From assembly GCA_019416265.1 (NCBI GenBank), contig DXXQ01000002.1, positions 1-28,008 on the forward strand: a DNA stretch of 28,008 bases. Reading direction: 5' to 3'. How positions within the stretch are numbered: position 1 is the first letter of the stretch; the number at the start of each line of letters is the position of its first letter. Source of the stretch: Clostridiales bacterium. Its GTDB lineage: Bacteria > Bacillota > Clostridia > Lachnospirales > Lachnospiraceae. The notes under the pieces are model-generated. The model saw nothing but the letters and a program-made list of their open reading frames with translations, made no database searches and was not told the origin of the DNA. Both the position numbers and the translations under genes were made by a program. Shown here in pieces: positions 20,642 to 28,008 of this stretch.

Positions 20642-23455
20642 CTATCTTGGTACTTCTACCATGATATACGCTTCTACCCTGTCTTCTTCTTTCAGATCGT
20701 TAAAGCCGTCAAATACAAGACCGCACTCGTATCCTGTCTTAACTTCCTTCACATCATCTTTAAATCTCTTCAGAGATGCCAGTTCTCCCTCAAAGATCTG
20801 CTCTTCGGCTCTGAAAATACGAACCTTGCAGCCTCTCTGGAAGATACCGTCTGTCACATAGCTTCCTGCGATGGTACCAACGCCGGATGCTTTGAAGAGC
20901 TGACGAACCTCTGCGTGTCCGATCACCTTTTCTTCAAAGACAGGATCAAGCATACCCTTCATGGCAGCTTCCACATCTTCGATTGCCTGGTAAATAACTC
21001 TGTAGAGTCTCAGGTCAACCCCTTCCTGCTCTGCAAGCTGTTTCGCTGTTGCATCCGGACGTACGTTAAAGCCGATGATGATCGCATTGGATGTAGCCGC
21101 AAGACTTACGTCAGATTCATTGATCGCGCCTACGCCGCCGTGGATAACCTTAACCACAACTTCTTCATTGGAAAGTTTGGTAAGACTCTGTTTCACAGCC
21201 TCTACAGAACCCTGTACGTCTGCTTTGACGATCAGAGGCAGTTCCTTAAGGTCGCTTGCCTGAATCTGGTCAAAGAGATTATCCAGAGATAATTTACCTT
21301 TAGTTTCTTCAAGAAGACGGTTCTTATTCTCAGATACAAATGCACCTGCAAAGTTTTTCGCCTCTTTGTCGCTGTCAAAGGACATGAGGATCTCACCTGC
21401 GTTCGGCACATCGCCAAGCCCCAGGATCTCTACCGGAGTAGACGGACCTGCTTCTTTTACTCTGCGTCCCTTGTCGTCCATCATTGCACGGACTTTACCG
21501 CTGCATGCGCCTGCTGCGATGAAATCTCCCACATGAAGAGTACCCTTCTGTACAAGGATTGTGGCAACCGGACCTTTTCCTTTATCAAGCTGTGCCTCGA
21601 TTACAAGACCTCTTGCCGCACGTTTCGCATTTGCCTTTAATTCACAAACCTCTGCTGTAAGAAGAATCATTTCCAGCAGGTTCTCAATTCCCTCTCCTGT
21701 ACGGGCAGATACAGGAACAAATACGGTGCTTCCGCCCCAGTCCTCAGGAATCAGCTCATATTCGGAAAGCTCCTGTTTTACACGCTCGATATTTGCGCTT
21801 GGTTTATCGATCTTGTTAATGGCAACGATGATCTCAACTCCGGCAGCCTTGGCATGGCTGATCGCCTCTACTGTCTGAGGCATAACGCCGTCGTCTGCAG
21901 CAACAACCAGAACTGCGATATCTGTAGCATTTGCACCACGCATACGCATTGCTGTAAACGCCTCGTGTCCCGGTGTATCAAGGAAGGTGATTCTCTCGCC
22001 GTTGATGTTTACCACATAAGCACCGATGTGCTGGGTAATACCGCCGGCCTCTCCTCTTGTTACGCTTGTGTTACGGATTGCATCCAGAAGAGATGTTTTA
22101 CCATGGTCAACGTGACCCATAACACAGACTACAGGAGGTCTTGAAGTCATATCCTCTTCGTTTTCTTCCTCCTCTTTCAGAAGTTCTTCGATAACGTCGA
22201 TTTTTTCTTCCGGTTCTGCAATGATGTCGTATTCCAGTGCGATTTCCTGTGCTTTTTCGAAGTCGATCTCATGGTTTACAGTTACCATCACACCCTGCAT
22301 AAAGAGTTTCTTTACAATTGCAGACGGCTGCATCTTCATTGCTTCTGCCAGTTCACGGATTGTCATCTTCTCCGGAAGAGTGATCTCCTTAACTTCCGGT
22401 TTTTTCTCTTCCTGCTTCGGAGCCGGAGTCGGTTTCTGAAGAGCCTTCGGAATTCTTGAGCCCTGTTTGAAGCCGCCCTGGTTCGGTCTGCGTCCGCCGC
22501 CCTGGTTCTTATCAAAATCTTTCTTTTTGTTCTTGTTTTCTCTGTCGCGTTCTCTCTTGCTGTCTTTGGAAGTCTTTGTCAGCTCCGGTGCAAATGCCAT
22601 ATCACTGTCATTTTTTCTGGAATTCTGACGCTGTCCGCCTCTGTTTTGTCCGCCGCCAAAACGTCCGTCTCTGCTTTCGCCTCTGCCGTCGTTTCTTCCG
22701 TCCGGACGTCCCTGTCCATTGCCCTGCGGTCTTCCCTGGCCAAATCTGGACGGTCTTCCCTGTCCGTCTGCCGGACGCTGTCCTCTGCCCTGGTTATCTC
22801 CGCTTCTTACCGGTCTGCCTGCACCGTCATTCTGACGCTGCGGTCTTCCCTGGCCGTCTCCCTGTGGTCTTGGGCCGCCCTGGCTGCTTCTCGGGCCTCT
22901 GCCTGTGCCGTCCATGCTGCGCGGTGTACGGTTCTGACCATCGCGGCCTTCTCCTGTACGCGGTGCACGGTTCTGACCCTGACGGTCTGCTCCCGGTCTT
23001 CTCTCACCGCTGCGGTTCTCTCTTCTCGGAGCTCCTTCTGCGCTGCGGCCTTCTCCTGCCGGACGTCTGCCCTGCTCAGAACGGGAATCTCCATTTCCCT
23101 GAGGTCTTGCTGTACCTTTCCGTTCTCCTGCAGGTTTCTTTTTATTATTTGTTGTTTTTCCTCCGTCACTTGCATTCTGCGCGTGATATACACGGATAAT
23201 ATTTTTTTTCTTTTTAGGCGCTTCACCGTTCTCTGCGGCTGTAACTACCTTTTCTTCTGTTTTGGGAGTATCCAATTCTCTTTTTTGCTCCTTTCTCATT
23301 CTGTTAAACTTTTCTTTTATATTGGCAGCACTGGCTTCGTCGATGTTGCTCATATGGCTTTTCACCTCAATGCCCTGTGCTTTTAAAACCTCTATTACCT
23401 CTTTATTCTGCCTTCCAAGTTGTCGGGCCAGCTCATGTACTCTGATTTTGGACAA
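20642..23455 (-). CDS. infB: Translation initiation factor IF-2
   Basis: IF2 is the GTPase that brings initiator tRNA to the 30S subunit and promotes subunit joining. The protein is 937 residues. An N-terminal IF2_N helical subdomain spans about 1-50, followed by a long Gly/Arg/Gln/Pro linker (about 108-335) and a second IF2_N module (360-410). The G domain has G1 GHVDHGKT (447-454), then DTPGHEAF and NKID, followed by domains II-IV with the IEAQLDKGKGPVATILVQKGTL and C-terminal GMLDPVFEEKVIGHAEVRQLF blocks. The start codon is TTG, preceded by GGAGG eight bases upstream that overlaps the stop of the L7Ae-like gene. No in-frame ATG precedes the conserved SKIRVHELA. Confidence 0.98.
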   Translation of the reverse strand: MSKIRVHELARQLGRQNKEVIEVLKAQGIEVKSHMSNIDEASAANIKEKFNRMRKEQKRELDTPKTEEKVVTAAENGEAPKKKKNIIRVYHAQNASDGGKTTNNKKKPAGERKGTARPQGNGDSRSEQGRRPAGEGRSAEGAPRRENRSGERRPGADRQGQNRAPRTGEGRDGQNRTPRSMDGTGRGPRSSQGGPRPQGDGQGRPQRQNDGAGRPVRSGDNQGRGQRPADGQGRPSRFGQGRPQGNGQGRPDGRNDGRGESRDGRFGGGQNRGGQRQNSRKNDSDMAFAPELTKTSKDSKRERDRENKNKKKDFDKNQGGGRRPNQGGFKQGSRIPKALQKPTPAPKQEEKKPEVKEITLPEKMTIRELAEAMKMQPSAIVKKLFMQGVMVTVNHEIDFEKAQEIALEYDIIAEPEEKIDVIEELLKEEEENEEDMTSRPPVVCVMGHVDHGKTSLLDAIRNTSVTRGEAGGITQHIGAYVVNINGERITFLDTPGHEAFTAMRMRGANATDIAVLVVAADDGVMPQTVEAISHAKAAGVEIIVAINKIDKPSANIERVKQELSEYELIPEDWGGSTVFVPVSARTGEGIENLLEMILLTAEVCELKANAKRAARGLVIEAQLDKGKGPVATILVQKGTLHVGDFIAAGACSGKVRAMMDDKGRRVKEAGPSTPVEILGLGDVPNAGEILMSFDSDKEAKNFAGAFVSENKNRLLEETKGKLSLDNLFDQIQASDLKELPLIVKADVQGSVEAVKQSLTKLSNEEVVVKVIHGGVGAINESDVSLAATSNAIIIGFNVRPDATAKQLAEQEGVDLRLYRVIYQAIEDVEAAMKGMLDPVFEEKVIGHAEVRQLFKASGVGTIAGSYVTDGIFQRGCKVRIFRAEEQIFEGELASLKRFKDDVKEVKTGYECGLVFDGFNDLKEEDRVEAYIMVEVPR
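22451..23134 (-). repeat. Gly/Arg/Gln-rich low-complexity coding region in infB
   Basis: IF2 residues about 108-335 are almost free of aromatic and aliphatic residues and consist of degenerate units such as GQGRP, DGRNDGR, QNRGG and GGPRPQGDGQGRP. The DNA therefore shows imperfect short repeats (for example recurring CTTCCCTGGCC and TCTGCC tracts). It is a disordered, strongly basic RG/RQG-rich linker and not a CRISPR array or mobile repeat. Such tracts can vary in length between strains. Confidence 0.85.
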
Positions 23456-23458
23456 TCG

Positions 23459-23758
23459 CTATACCTCCTTCATGATCGCTCTCGCAAAGTTATCATCCTG
23501 GACAGCAAGGCATGCGCGGAATTCCTTTCCCATTGCTCTGCCTAAGCTCTCTTTATCTGAGAGAAAATAAATCGGTACCTCATAAAACTCACACATGTTC
23601 CGAAATTTTTTCTTTGTATTCTCGGATGCATCCTCTGCCACGATCACAAGGAAGCCCTTTCCTGTCTTTACAGACTTTTCTGTAGAAAATTCTCCGCTGA
23701 CTGTCCTGCCTGCTTTGGTGGCAAGACCTACCAGAGAGAGTATTTTAGTTGTGTTCAA
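23459..23758 (-). CDS. L7Ae-family K-turn RNA-binding protein (YlxQ-like)
   Basis: A 99-residue member of the L7Ae/L30e/S12e fold, which binds kink-turn RNA; the YlxQ group sits in the nusA-infB operon of Firmicutes. Visible family signatures are ILSLVGLATKAGRTVSGEFS, the FLVIVAEDASENTKKKF segment and the IYFLSDKESLGRAMGKEFRACLAV block. The start is best placed at the TTG at 23758 (LNTTKILSL...), about ten bases after GGAG. A TTG three codons earlier would sit on the ribosome binding site. The first 14 bases overlap the end of ylxR, implying translational coupling. Confidence 0.93.
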   Translation of the reverse strand: MNTTKILSLVGLATKAGRTVSGEFSTEKSVKTGKGFLVIVAEDASENTKKKFRNMCEFYEVPIYFLSDKESLGRAMGKEFRACLAVQDDNFARAIMKEV

Positions 23759-24023
23759 TATGCTCAAGCTCCTTCATCAGGTTCTCGTATACCTCGTCGG
23801 GAATTGCCGCTTTCAGAGAACGCTCCAGTCCGTGGTTTTTGATCGCCTTCTCCAGACATTCTCTGGAGTGACAGACATAAGCGCCCCGGCCGTTTTTCCT
23901 TCCTGTTGTGTCAAGAACGATTTCGTCCTCTGCGGTTTTCAGAACTCTGATCATTTCCTTCTTGCTTTTCATTTCCCTGCAGCCGGTACACTGGCGCATG
24001 GGAATTTTACTCTTCGCTTTCAT
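23745..24023 (-). CDS. ylxR: YlxR (DUF448) RNA-binding protein
   Basis: A 92-residue YlxR family protein, always found between nusA and the L7Ae-like gene in this operon and proposed to bind nucleic acid. Visible are IPMRQCTGCREMKSK (C12 and C15) and KNGRGAYVCHSREC (C51 and C56), so four Cys could make a small metal site, although this is not established for all members. An upstream in-frame Met would extend it 14 residues into nusA. I take the ATG at 24023, which begins at MKAKSKIPMRQC and overlaps the nusA 3' end by 17 bases. Confidence 0.94.
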   Translation of the reverse strand: MKAKSKIPMRQCTGCREMKSKKEMIRVLKTAEDEIVLDTTGRKNGRGAYVCHSRECLEKAIKNHGLERSLKAAIPDEVYENLMKELEHIEHN

Positions 24024-25188
24024 AGTATTCTTCGTTCTCAGCCTCCTGTGCCTCTTCTTCTGCACTTTCTGCTGATTCCTCTACATAATCAAACGCTTCC
24101 TCTTCCTGCTCCTCTGCTTCCGGTTCCTCATCGTAATCGTAAAAATCACCGGACTCTCTTGCCTGTGTCTCACTCTTAATGTCGATCTTGAATCCGGTAA
24201 GTCTTGCTGCAAGACGGGCATTCTGTCCTTCTTTACCGATTGCAAGGGAAAGCTGATAATCCGGAACAACTACGAGAGCTGTTTTTTCATCCGGATCTGC
24301 CATAACTGCGATTACTTTTGCAGGGCTTAAGGCATTCTCAATAAGGATTGCAGGATTTTCATCCCAGTTGATAATGTCGATTTTTTCACCGCGAAGCTCA
24401 TCAACAACTGCGCTGACACGGGCGCCGTTCATACCGACGCAGGCGCCAACAGGATCTACGTCCGGATCGTTGCTCCATACGGCAATCTTTGTACGGGAGC
24501 CGGCCTCACGGGCAATGCTCTTGATCTCTACAGTTCCGTCCTTCACCTCTGCAACCTCTGCCTCAAACAGACGTTTCACAAGACCCGGATGTGTTCTGGA
24601 GACAAGAATACGCGGTCCCTTCGGTGTATCCTTTACCTCGAGTACAAATACCTTGATCCTCTCTGTAGGCTGGAAGACTTCTCCGCGTACCTGCTCGTTT
24701 TCGCTTAAGATCGCATCTGCCTTTCCAAGGTTAATGCTGACATTTTTGCCCATAACGCGCTGTACGATACCGGTAAGCACTTCCTTCTCTTTGCCATAGT
24801 AAAGATCGAAGAGAACCTTGCGCTCCTCTTCACGGATTTTCTGAAGGATTACATTCTTCGCATTCTGTGTGGCGATACGTCCGAATTCTTTGGACTGGAT
24901 CTGAACCTGAATGGTGTCGCCGATTTCTGCATGAGATGTGATTTTCAGTGCATCTGCAAGAGAAATCTCCATTGCCGGATCCTCCACATATTCAACCACA
25001 GTCCTGTCTGCGTACACGCCGAAATCGCAGGTTTTTGGGTCGATTGTCACATGCACATTATCTGCTTTGCCGAAATGGTTCTTGCAAGCCTGGATCAAAG
25101 ACTGCTCGATTGCTTCAAGCAGTGTATCTTTGCTGATATTTTTTTCCTTTTCCAGAATATCCAGCGCTTCCATTAACTCTCTGTTCAT
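24007..25188 (-). CDS. nusA: Transcription termination/antitermination factor NusA
   Basis: Binds RNA polymerase and nascent RNA, modulating pausing, termination and antitermination. The 393 residues show the N-terminal polymerase-binding domain (1-125; starts MNRELMEALDILEKEK), an S1 domain (about 135-200), then KH1 and KH2 domains with VGACVGMNGARVSAVVDELRGEKIDII and LAIGKEGQNARLAARLTG. A strongly acidic tail of about 45 residues (EEEPEAEEQEEEAFDY region) ends the protein; such tails are common in clostridial NusA. The ATG is 11 bases from a GGAGG. It follows rimP by 48 bases, in the conserved rimP-nusA order. Confidence 0.98.
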   Translation of the reverse strand: MNRELMEALDILEKEKNISKDTLLEAIEQSLIQACKNHFGKADNVHVTIDPKTCDFGVYADRTVVEYVEDPAMEISLADALKITSHAEIGDTIQVQIQSKEFGRIATQNAKNVILQKIREEERKVLFDLYYGKEKEVLTGIVQRVMGKNVSINLGKADAILSENEQVRGEVFQPTERIKVFVLEVKDTPKGPRILVSRTHPGLVKRLFEAEVAEVKDGTVEIKSIAREAGSRTKIAVWSNDPDVDPVGACVGMNGARVSAVVDELRGEKIDIINWDENPAILIENALSPAKVIAVMADPDEKTALVVVPDYQLSLAIGKEGQNARLAARLTGFKIDIKSETQARESGDFYDYDEEPEAEEQEEEAFDYVEESAESAEEEAQEAENEEYYESEE

Positions 25189-25236
25189 TTTTTTATTTTC
25201 CTCCTGTTTTTATTGTATAGCCTGTATCTTATCTGC

Positions 25237-25701
25237 TTAAAAAATAATCGCAAGACGAATCAGTGCAACGTCTTTTCTGTCAAAGGTGCGCTCTGTTCCC
25301 TCTTCCTCAATTGTGACACTGTTATTATCATATGCTGTTAACGTGCCGCAGAACTCTTTTTGTTTTTCAATCGGCCGGTAGGTACGGATTTCTACCAGTT
25401 TGCCCATACTTCTTGCGAAGTCTTTTTCCTTCTTTAACGGTCTGTCCAGTCCCGGTGAACTGATTTCCATAATGTAACTGTCCTGGATAAAATCATTCTC
25501 ATCCAGCTTGTCACTGAAAGCGCGGCTTACTGCCTCACAGTCATTTACCGTGATTCCGCCTTCCTTGTCAATGTAGCCGCGAAGATACCAGTTTCCTGCT
25601 TCCTTCACATATTCCACATCTACAAGTTCAAAGCCATTGGCCTCTACGATAGGCGCCAGAAGCGCTTCTGCACGCTGTTCGTATTCCTCTTTTCTGCTCA
25701 T
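25237..25701 (-). CDS. rimP: Ribosome maturation factor RimP
   Basis: A two-domain 30S assembly factor. The 154 residues have the LAPIVEANGFELVDVEYVKEAGNWYLRGYID segment of the N-terminal domain, the conserved MEISSPGLDRPLKKEKDF motif, and a C-terminal SH3-like domain ending at KDVALIRLAIIF. An upstream TTG or ATG extension (MLNREAGGK) would run into the leader hairpin; the ATG at 25701 has GGTGG four to five bases upstream. It is the first gene of the nusA-infB operon, with a clear promoter and a leader hairpin. Confidence 0.96.
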   Translation of the reverse strand: MSRKEEYEQRAEALLAPIVEANGFELVDVEYVKEAGNWYLRGYIDKEGGITVNDCEAVSRAFSDKLDENDFIQDSYIMEISSPGLDRPLKKEKDFARSMGKLVEIRTYRPIEKQKEFCGTLTAYDNNSVTIEEEGTERTFDRKDVALIRLAIIF

Positions 25702-25726
25702 TTTTCCACCTGCCTCTCTATTCAGC

Positions 25727-25758
25727 AAATAAGAGTGGGCTCTCGCCCACTCTTATTT
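25727..25758 (-). terminator. Attenuator-like hairpin in the rimP leader
   Basis: AAATAAGAGTGGGC (25727-25740) pairs perfectly with GCCCACTCTTATTT (25745-25758), a 14-bp stem with a 4-base loop. It lies between the rimP promoter and its ribosome binding site. On the minus strand the 3' arm ends CTTATTTG, a short U-rich stretch. Similar AAGAGTGGG hairpins precede rimP in other Firmicutes. It could act as an attenuator read by NusA or by translation, but no antiterminator fold is obvious. Confidence 0.6.
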
Positions 25759-25780
25759 CTGTAAGTTCCATGTTTTAATC

Positions 25781-25809
25781 ATTGTAGCACCAAAATCCCA
25801 TAAATGCAA
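25781..25809 (-). promoter_or_regulatory. Sigma-A promoter of the rimP-nusA-infB operon
   Basis: The minus strand has TTGCAT (25804-25809), a 17-base spacer and TACAAT (25781-25786) with a TGC extended -10. The start would be near 25774, giving a leader of about 73 bases that contains the 14-bp hairpin. No other promoter is seen before rpsO, so all genes down to the cotransporter may share it. Confidence 0.82.
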
Positions 25810-25820
25810 GGGGTTTCCGT

Positions 25821-25851
25821 AAAAAGATTCGGTTCATGCAGGAGTGAACCG
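25821..25851 (-). terminator. Weak terminator after the ABC operon
   Basis: CGGTTCA (25830-25836) and TGAACCG (25845-25851) form a 7-bp stem; on the minus strand AATC then TTTTT (25821-25825) follow. The four-base gap before the U-tract weakens it. It separates the ABC genes from the rimP promoter. Confidence 0.55.
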
Positions 25852-25879
25852 TCTGTTTCTGTATATTTTTATGTATATT

Positions 25880-26524
25880 TCATCTGCTGACCTTAGTTAG
25901 CTTTCCTTTATCCATTGCATATACTTCATTGCATAAAATTTCCACATCATCTTTATTATGACTGGCTAATATAATTATTGTTCCCTCATCTCGCAAATCA
26001 AGAAATAATTTTCTCATTTCTTCAACTCCATCATTGTCCAAGCCGTTCATTGGTTCATCCAAAATTAAAATCTTTGGTTTTTCCATAATCGCCTGTGCTA
26101 TTCCCAGCCTTTGTTTCATTCCCATCGAGTATTTTCCAACATGTAATTTGCTATATGGGTCAAGCCCTACCCTTTTTAAATTAGAAATAATTTCTTCTTT
26201 CCCAACTTTATTTCTAATCATTGCTAAAAACTGTAAATTCTTAAACGCACTATAATTTTCCAAGAACCCCGGTTCTTCTATGATACCCGATAAATTTTCA
26301 GGCAAATCAATATCTGTACCTACGCATGCTCCATTTATCCTGATCTGACCCGATGTAGGTACTACCAATCCACATATGCATTTCATTAACATGGATTTTC
26401 CTGATCCATTTCTTCCTATAATTCCATAAATCTTTCCCTTTTCAAAACTCACATTTATTTCATCTAATATTTTTGTTTCTCCAAAACATTTTGTCAGGTT
26501 TTCAATCTGTATTACATACTCCAC
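25880..26524 (-). CDS. ABC exporter ATP-binding protein, BcrA-like
   Basis: A 214-residue ATPase that would power export through the two membrane proteins encoded upstream. It has Walker A GRNGSGKS (37-44), the signature YSMGMK (132-137), Walker B ILILDEP (152-158) and the H-loop His at 189 in ASHNK. The Q-loop region reads GIIEEPGF, with Glu instead of Gln, typical of BcrA/LanF-like exporters for peptide antibiotics or antimicrobial-peptide immunity. The start is GTG with GGAGG seven bases upstream; an upstream extension to 26584 would overlap the permease and lacks family similarity. It directly follows the permease stop. The protein is short for an ATPase with a C-terminal extension, so it is the minimal type. 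Confidence 0.9.
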   Translation of the reverse strand: MEYVIQIENLTKCFGETKILDEINVSFEKGKIYGIIGRNGSGKSMLMKCICGLVVPTSGQIRINGACVGTDIDLPENLSGIIEEPGFLENYSAFKNLQFLAMIRNKVGKEEIISNLKRVGLDPYSKLHVGKYSMGMKQRLGIAQAIMEKPKILILDEPMNGLDNDGVEEMRKLFLDLRDEGTIIILASHNKDDVEILCNEVYAMDKGKLTKVSR

Positions 26525-26526
26525 CT

Positions 26527-27381
26527 TTATACCTCCTGTATCATGATTCCGAGATCCTTTTTTTCTGTTGCTTTTACAATACACATACTTAAAATAATAA
26601 GCAACATTATATAAACAGTCAATACATAAGCAATTGTTGGATATTGTGTCAGTTTCCCTACATCTAATTTATTTAAGGTCGTCCAGGAAACTGGCGACAA
26701 CCATTGTGCCCTTTCATTTCCTGTAACTGCTGCACTTAATATAATCAAAAAACCCGATACTGCTATTCCTGTACCTTTCGTCTTTGATAAAATATTACAA
26801 GCATATATTATCAGTCCCAAAACCGAGCCACACAAAACAGATAACAACCATGTAAAAAACATCGCCTGTGCAGGTGTAAAATATGTCAAAATATATGTAC
26901 TAATCGTTACTGCCGTTCCTTTTACCAAAGGAATACTGGAAAATGCCAACGTACCTAAGACTTTTCCCCAGTCATTCATATATTCTATATTTCTTATATT
27001 TAATAAAACTGTCATAACCACGACAAAAGAAAAATAAATAACAGACGTCATAAAAATATAAATAATCTGCCCTAACCCCCATAATTTTCTTCTGCATCTC
27101 ACCAGTATGTAAATCTGATTCTTATCTATAAATGGTGCGTCACAGTATATAAAAAGCAATGGTAACATAAATAAAATACGTATGTAACGGTCTGTATACA
27201 AATGTGGAAATATCCATGGTGACATTTTCATTTTCATAATTAAAGCCTGAGCTGAAATTTCTTTAGTATAACTTTGAACAAATATCATCGTCAGTATCAT
27301 CAATATCCAAATCCGATAATTGGTTCTCCATTTTCTGATATTCTGCATTGCAACAATCAAAGAAATTTTAGCTAATTTCAT
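26527..27381 (-). CDS. ABC-2-type exporter membrane protein
   Basis: A 284-residue integral membrane protein with about six hydrophobic segments (roughly 24-38, 68-84, 105-130, 150-170, 175-200 and 205-260 in clusters, the last at 250-270). It has no recognisable soluble domain. It would form the channel of the exporter with the neighbouring permease and the ATPase. The ATG at 27381 has GGAGG seven bases upstream. It overlaps the upstream permease by 14 bases, a sign of coupled translation, and is followed after two bases by the ATPase. The codon and base use is visibly AT-rich compared with the housekeeping genes. Substrate unknown. Confidence 0.8.
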   Translation of the reverse strand: MKLAKISLIVAMQNIRKWRTNYRIWILMILTMIFVQSYTKEISAQALIMKMKMSPWIFPHLYTDRYIRILFMLPLLFIYCDAPFIDKNQIYILVRCRRKLWGLGQIIYIFMTSVIYFSFVVVMTVLLNIRNIEYMNDWGKVLGTLAFSSIPLVKGTAVTISTYILTYFTPAQAMFFTWLLSVLCGSVLGLIIYACNILSKTKGTGIAVSGFLIILSAAVTGNERAQWLSPVSWTTLNKLDVGKLTQYPTIAYVLTVYIMLLIILSMCIVKATEKKDLGIMIQEV

Positions 27382-28008
27382 TTTCCAACCTCCCTTTTAC
27401 TCTTCGACTAAAAATATATCCCTCTCCGAAAACCACTAGTGCAAAGACAAAAACTGTATAAGCATAGCTATATTCTGCACTCCTTCCCAAAATATCTCTC
27501 CCTTTTGCCAGAAGGTACATATTAAGATACGGAGGAAAAAACGCCGTTATTTCCTCCAACAAATAACTAAAAATGAGAGGCGTGCATACTGCAACAAAAC
27601 CATTCGGAATATATGCCGAAATCATCAGTCCACTCATAACCCAAACAGCCATTGAATATGCGTAAATACTGGCAATAATACATATATACCAAAAAGAGTT
27701 TTGATATAAAAGTTCTCCATATGGCATTGCTTCATTCAAAGCACCGGATTTATAAATCCCGCTGTAATCAGTCCCCGTAATAATCAGCCCACTTATAAAT
27801 AATACGATTCCTATGAAAACCACAAGAAAAGAGCTTGTACTGCAAACAATAATTTTAGATAGTATATAATCTTTTTTTCCAGTTCGAATCACAAGATTTT
27901 TTATGTACTGATGCTTCCAATCATCATAAAATCCTGTCACACAGGGCAATGCTGCAAAAATAACAATTAATTTTTTAAAAACGCTTAATCCAATTAAAAT
28001 ATCTAATA
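27368..28008 (-). CDS. ABC-2-type exporter membrane protein, truncated by the window edge
   Basis: The reading frame is open to the right edge, so the N-terminus lies outside the window; a TTG at 27949 is only an internal Leu codon. About 213 C-terminal residues are visible, with around five hydrophobic segments (such as LVVFIGIVLFISGLII, FWYICIIASIYAYSMAVW and YTVFVFALVVFGEGYIF) and a C-terminal basic end RRVKGRLENE. A repeat of membrane-protein genes followed by an ATPase resembles LanE/LanG/LanF-type self-immunity or BcrB-type exporters. Two unlike membrane subunits suggest a heterodimer. The AT-rich DNA suggests acquisition. No lantibiotic or two-component regulator gene is visible in the window. 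Confidence 0.78.
   Translation of the reverse strand, partial: LDILIGLSVFKKLIVIFAALPCVTGFYDDWKHQYIKNLVIRTGKKDYILSKIIVCSTSSFLVVFIGIVLFISGLIITGTDYSGIYKSGALNEAMPYGELLYQNSFWYICIIASIYAYSMAVWVMSGLMISAYIPNGFVAVCTPLIFSYLLEEITAFFPPYLNMYLLAKGRDILGRSAEYSYAYTVFVFALVVFGEGYIFSRRVKGRLENEIS

Noticed and set aside
22451..23134. CRISPR or tandem-repeat array
   Set aside because: Repeats are short, degenerate and in frame, and encode the IF2 linker; there are no constant repeats with unique spacers.
27368..27949. Complete gene of 193 codons starting at TTG 27949
   Set aside because: The frame remains open upstream to the window edge with hydrophobic residues, so the gene is truncated by the edge.

Overview
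The window reads as a chromosomal housekeeping segment of a Gram-positive anaerobe, most likely a Lachnospiraceae member (Bacillota, Clostridia). The evidence is the rimP-nusA-ylxR-L7Ae-infB-rbfA-nrnA-truB-ribF order, strong GGAGG ribosome binding sites, frequent GTG and TTG starts, an oxygen-sensitive ribonucleotide reductase activase (NrdG), a FabV-type enoyl reductase and small families (DUF5662, DUF1292) that I associate with gut clostridia. The genus cannot be fixed from sequence reading alone. Almost everything is on the minus strand, so transcription runs from high to low coordinates.

Layout in transcription order. (1) 28008-25880: an AT-rich ABC exporter operon (two membrane proteins, the first cut by the window edge, then a BcrA-like ATPase), ending in a weak terminator. 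It looks like an accessory insertion. (2) 25809-15689: a strong promoter and a hairpin leader, then the translation and transcription operon rimP, nusA, ylxR, L7Ae-like gene, infB, rbfA, nrnA, truB, ribF, followed by a Na/Pi cotransporter with a PhoU-like tail. (3) 15650-11907: rpsO with its own promoter and leader, a terminator hairpin, a long pnp leader stem, then pnp, nrdG and dut. (4) 11864-10585: fabV with its own promoter, whose spacer contains one arm of an 11-bp inverted repeat. (5) 10553-9959: the only plus-strand gene, a Cys-rich DUF1292 protein, sharing a bidirectional terminator with fabV. (6) 9927-164: an extended -10 promoter starts a tightly packed run: exoA, a GH13/GlgX-like protein, a DUF5662 protein, glf, an unknown helical protein, an M16C metallopeptidase, era and recO. 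A further promoter and ribosome binding site at 1-95 serve a gene just outside the left edge.

Most genes are core functions. The most interesting items are the GH13 homologue, which keeps its CBM48-like N-terminus and C-terminal GlgX blocks but has lost the catalytic nucleophile, the acid/base and the B-domain while remaining an intact reading frame; the long rpsO-pnp intergenic stem, which parallels known pnp autoregulation; the operator-like inverted repeat at fabV; the very long Gly/Arg/Gln-rich linker of IF2; and the AT-rich ABC exporter. I found no tRNA, rRNA, CRISPR array, insertion sequence or phage gene. No gap between genes exceeds 300 bases.
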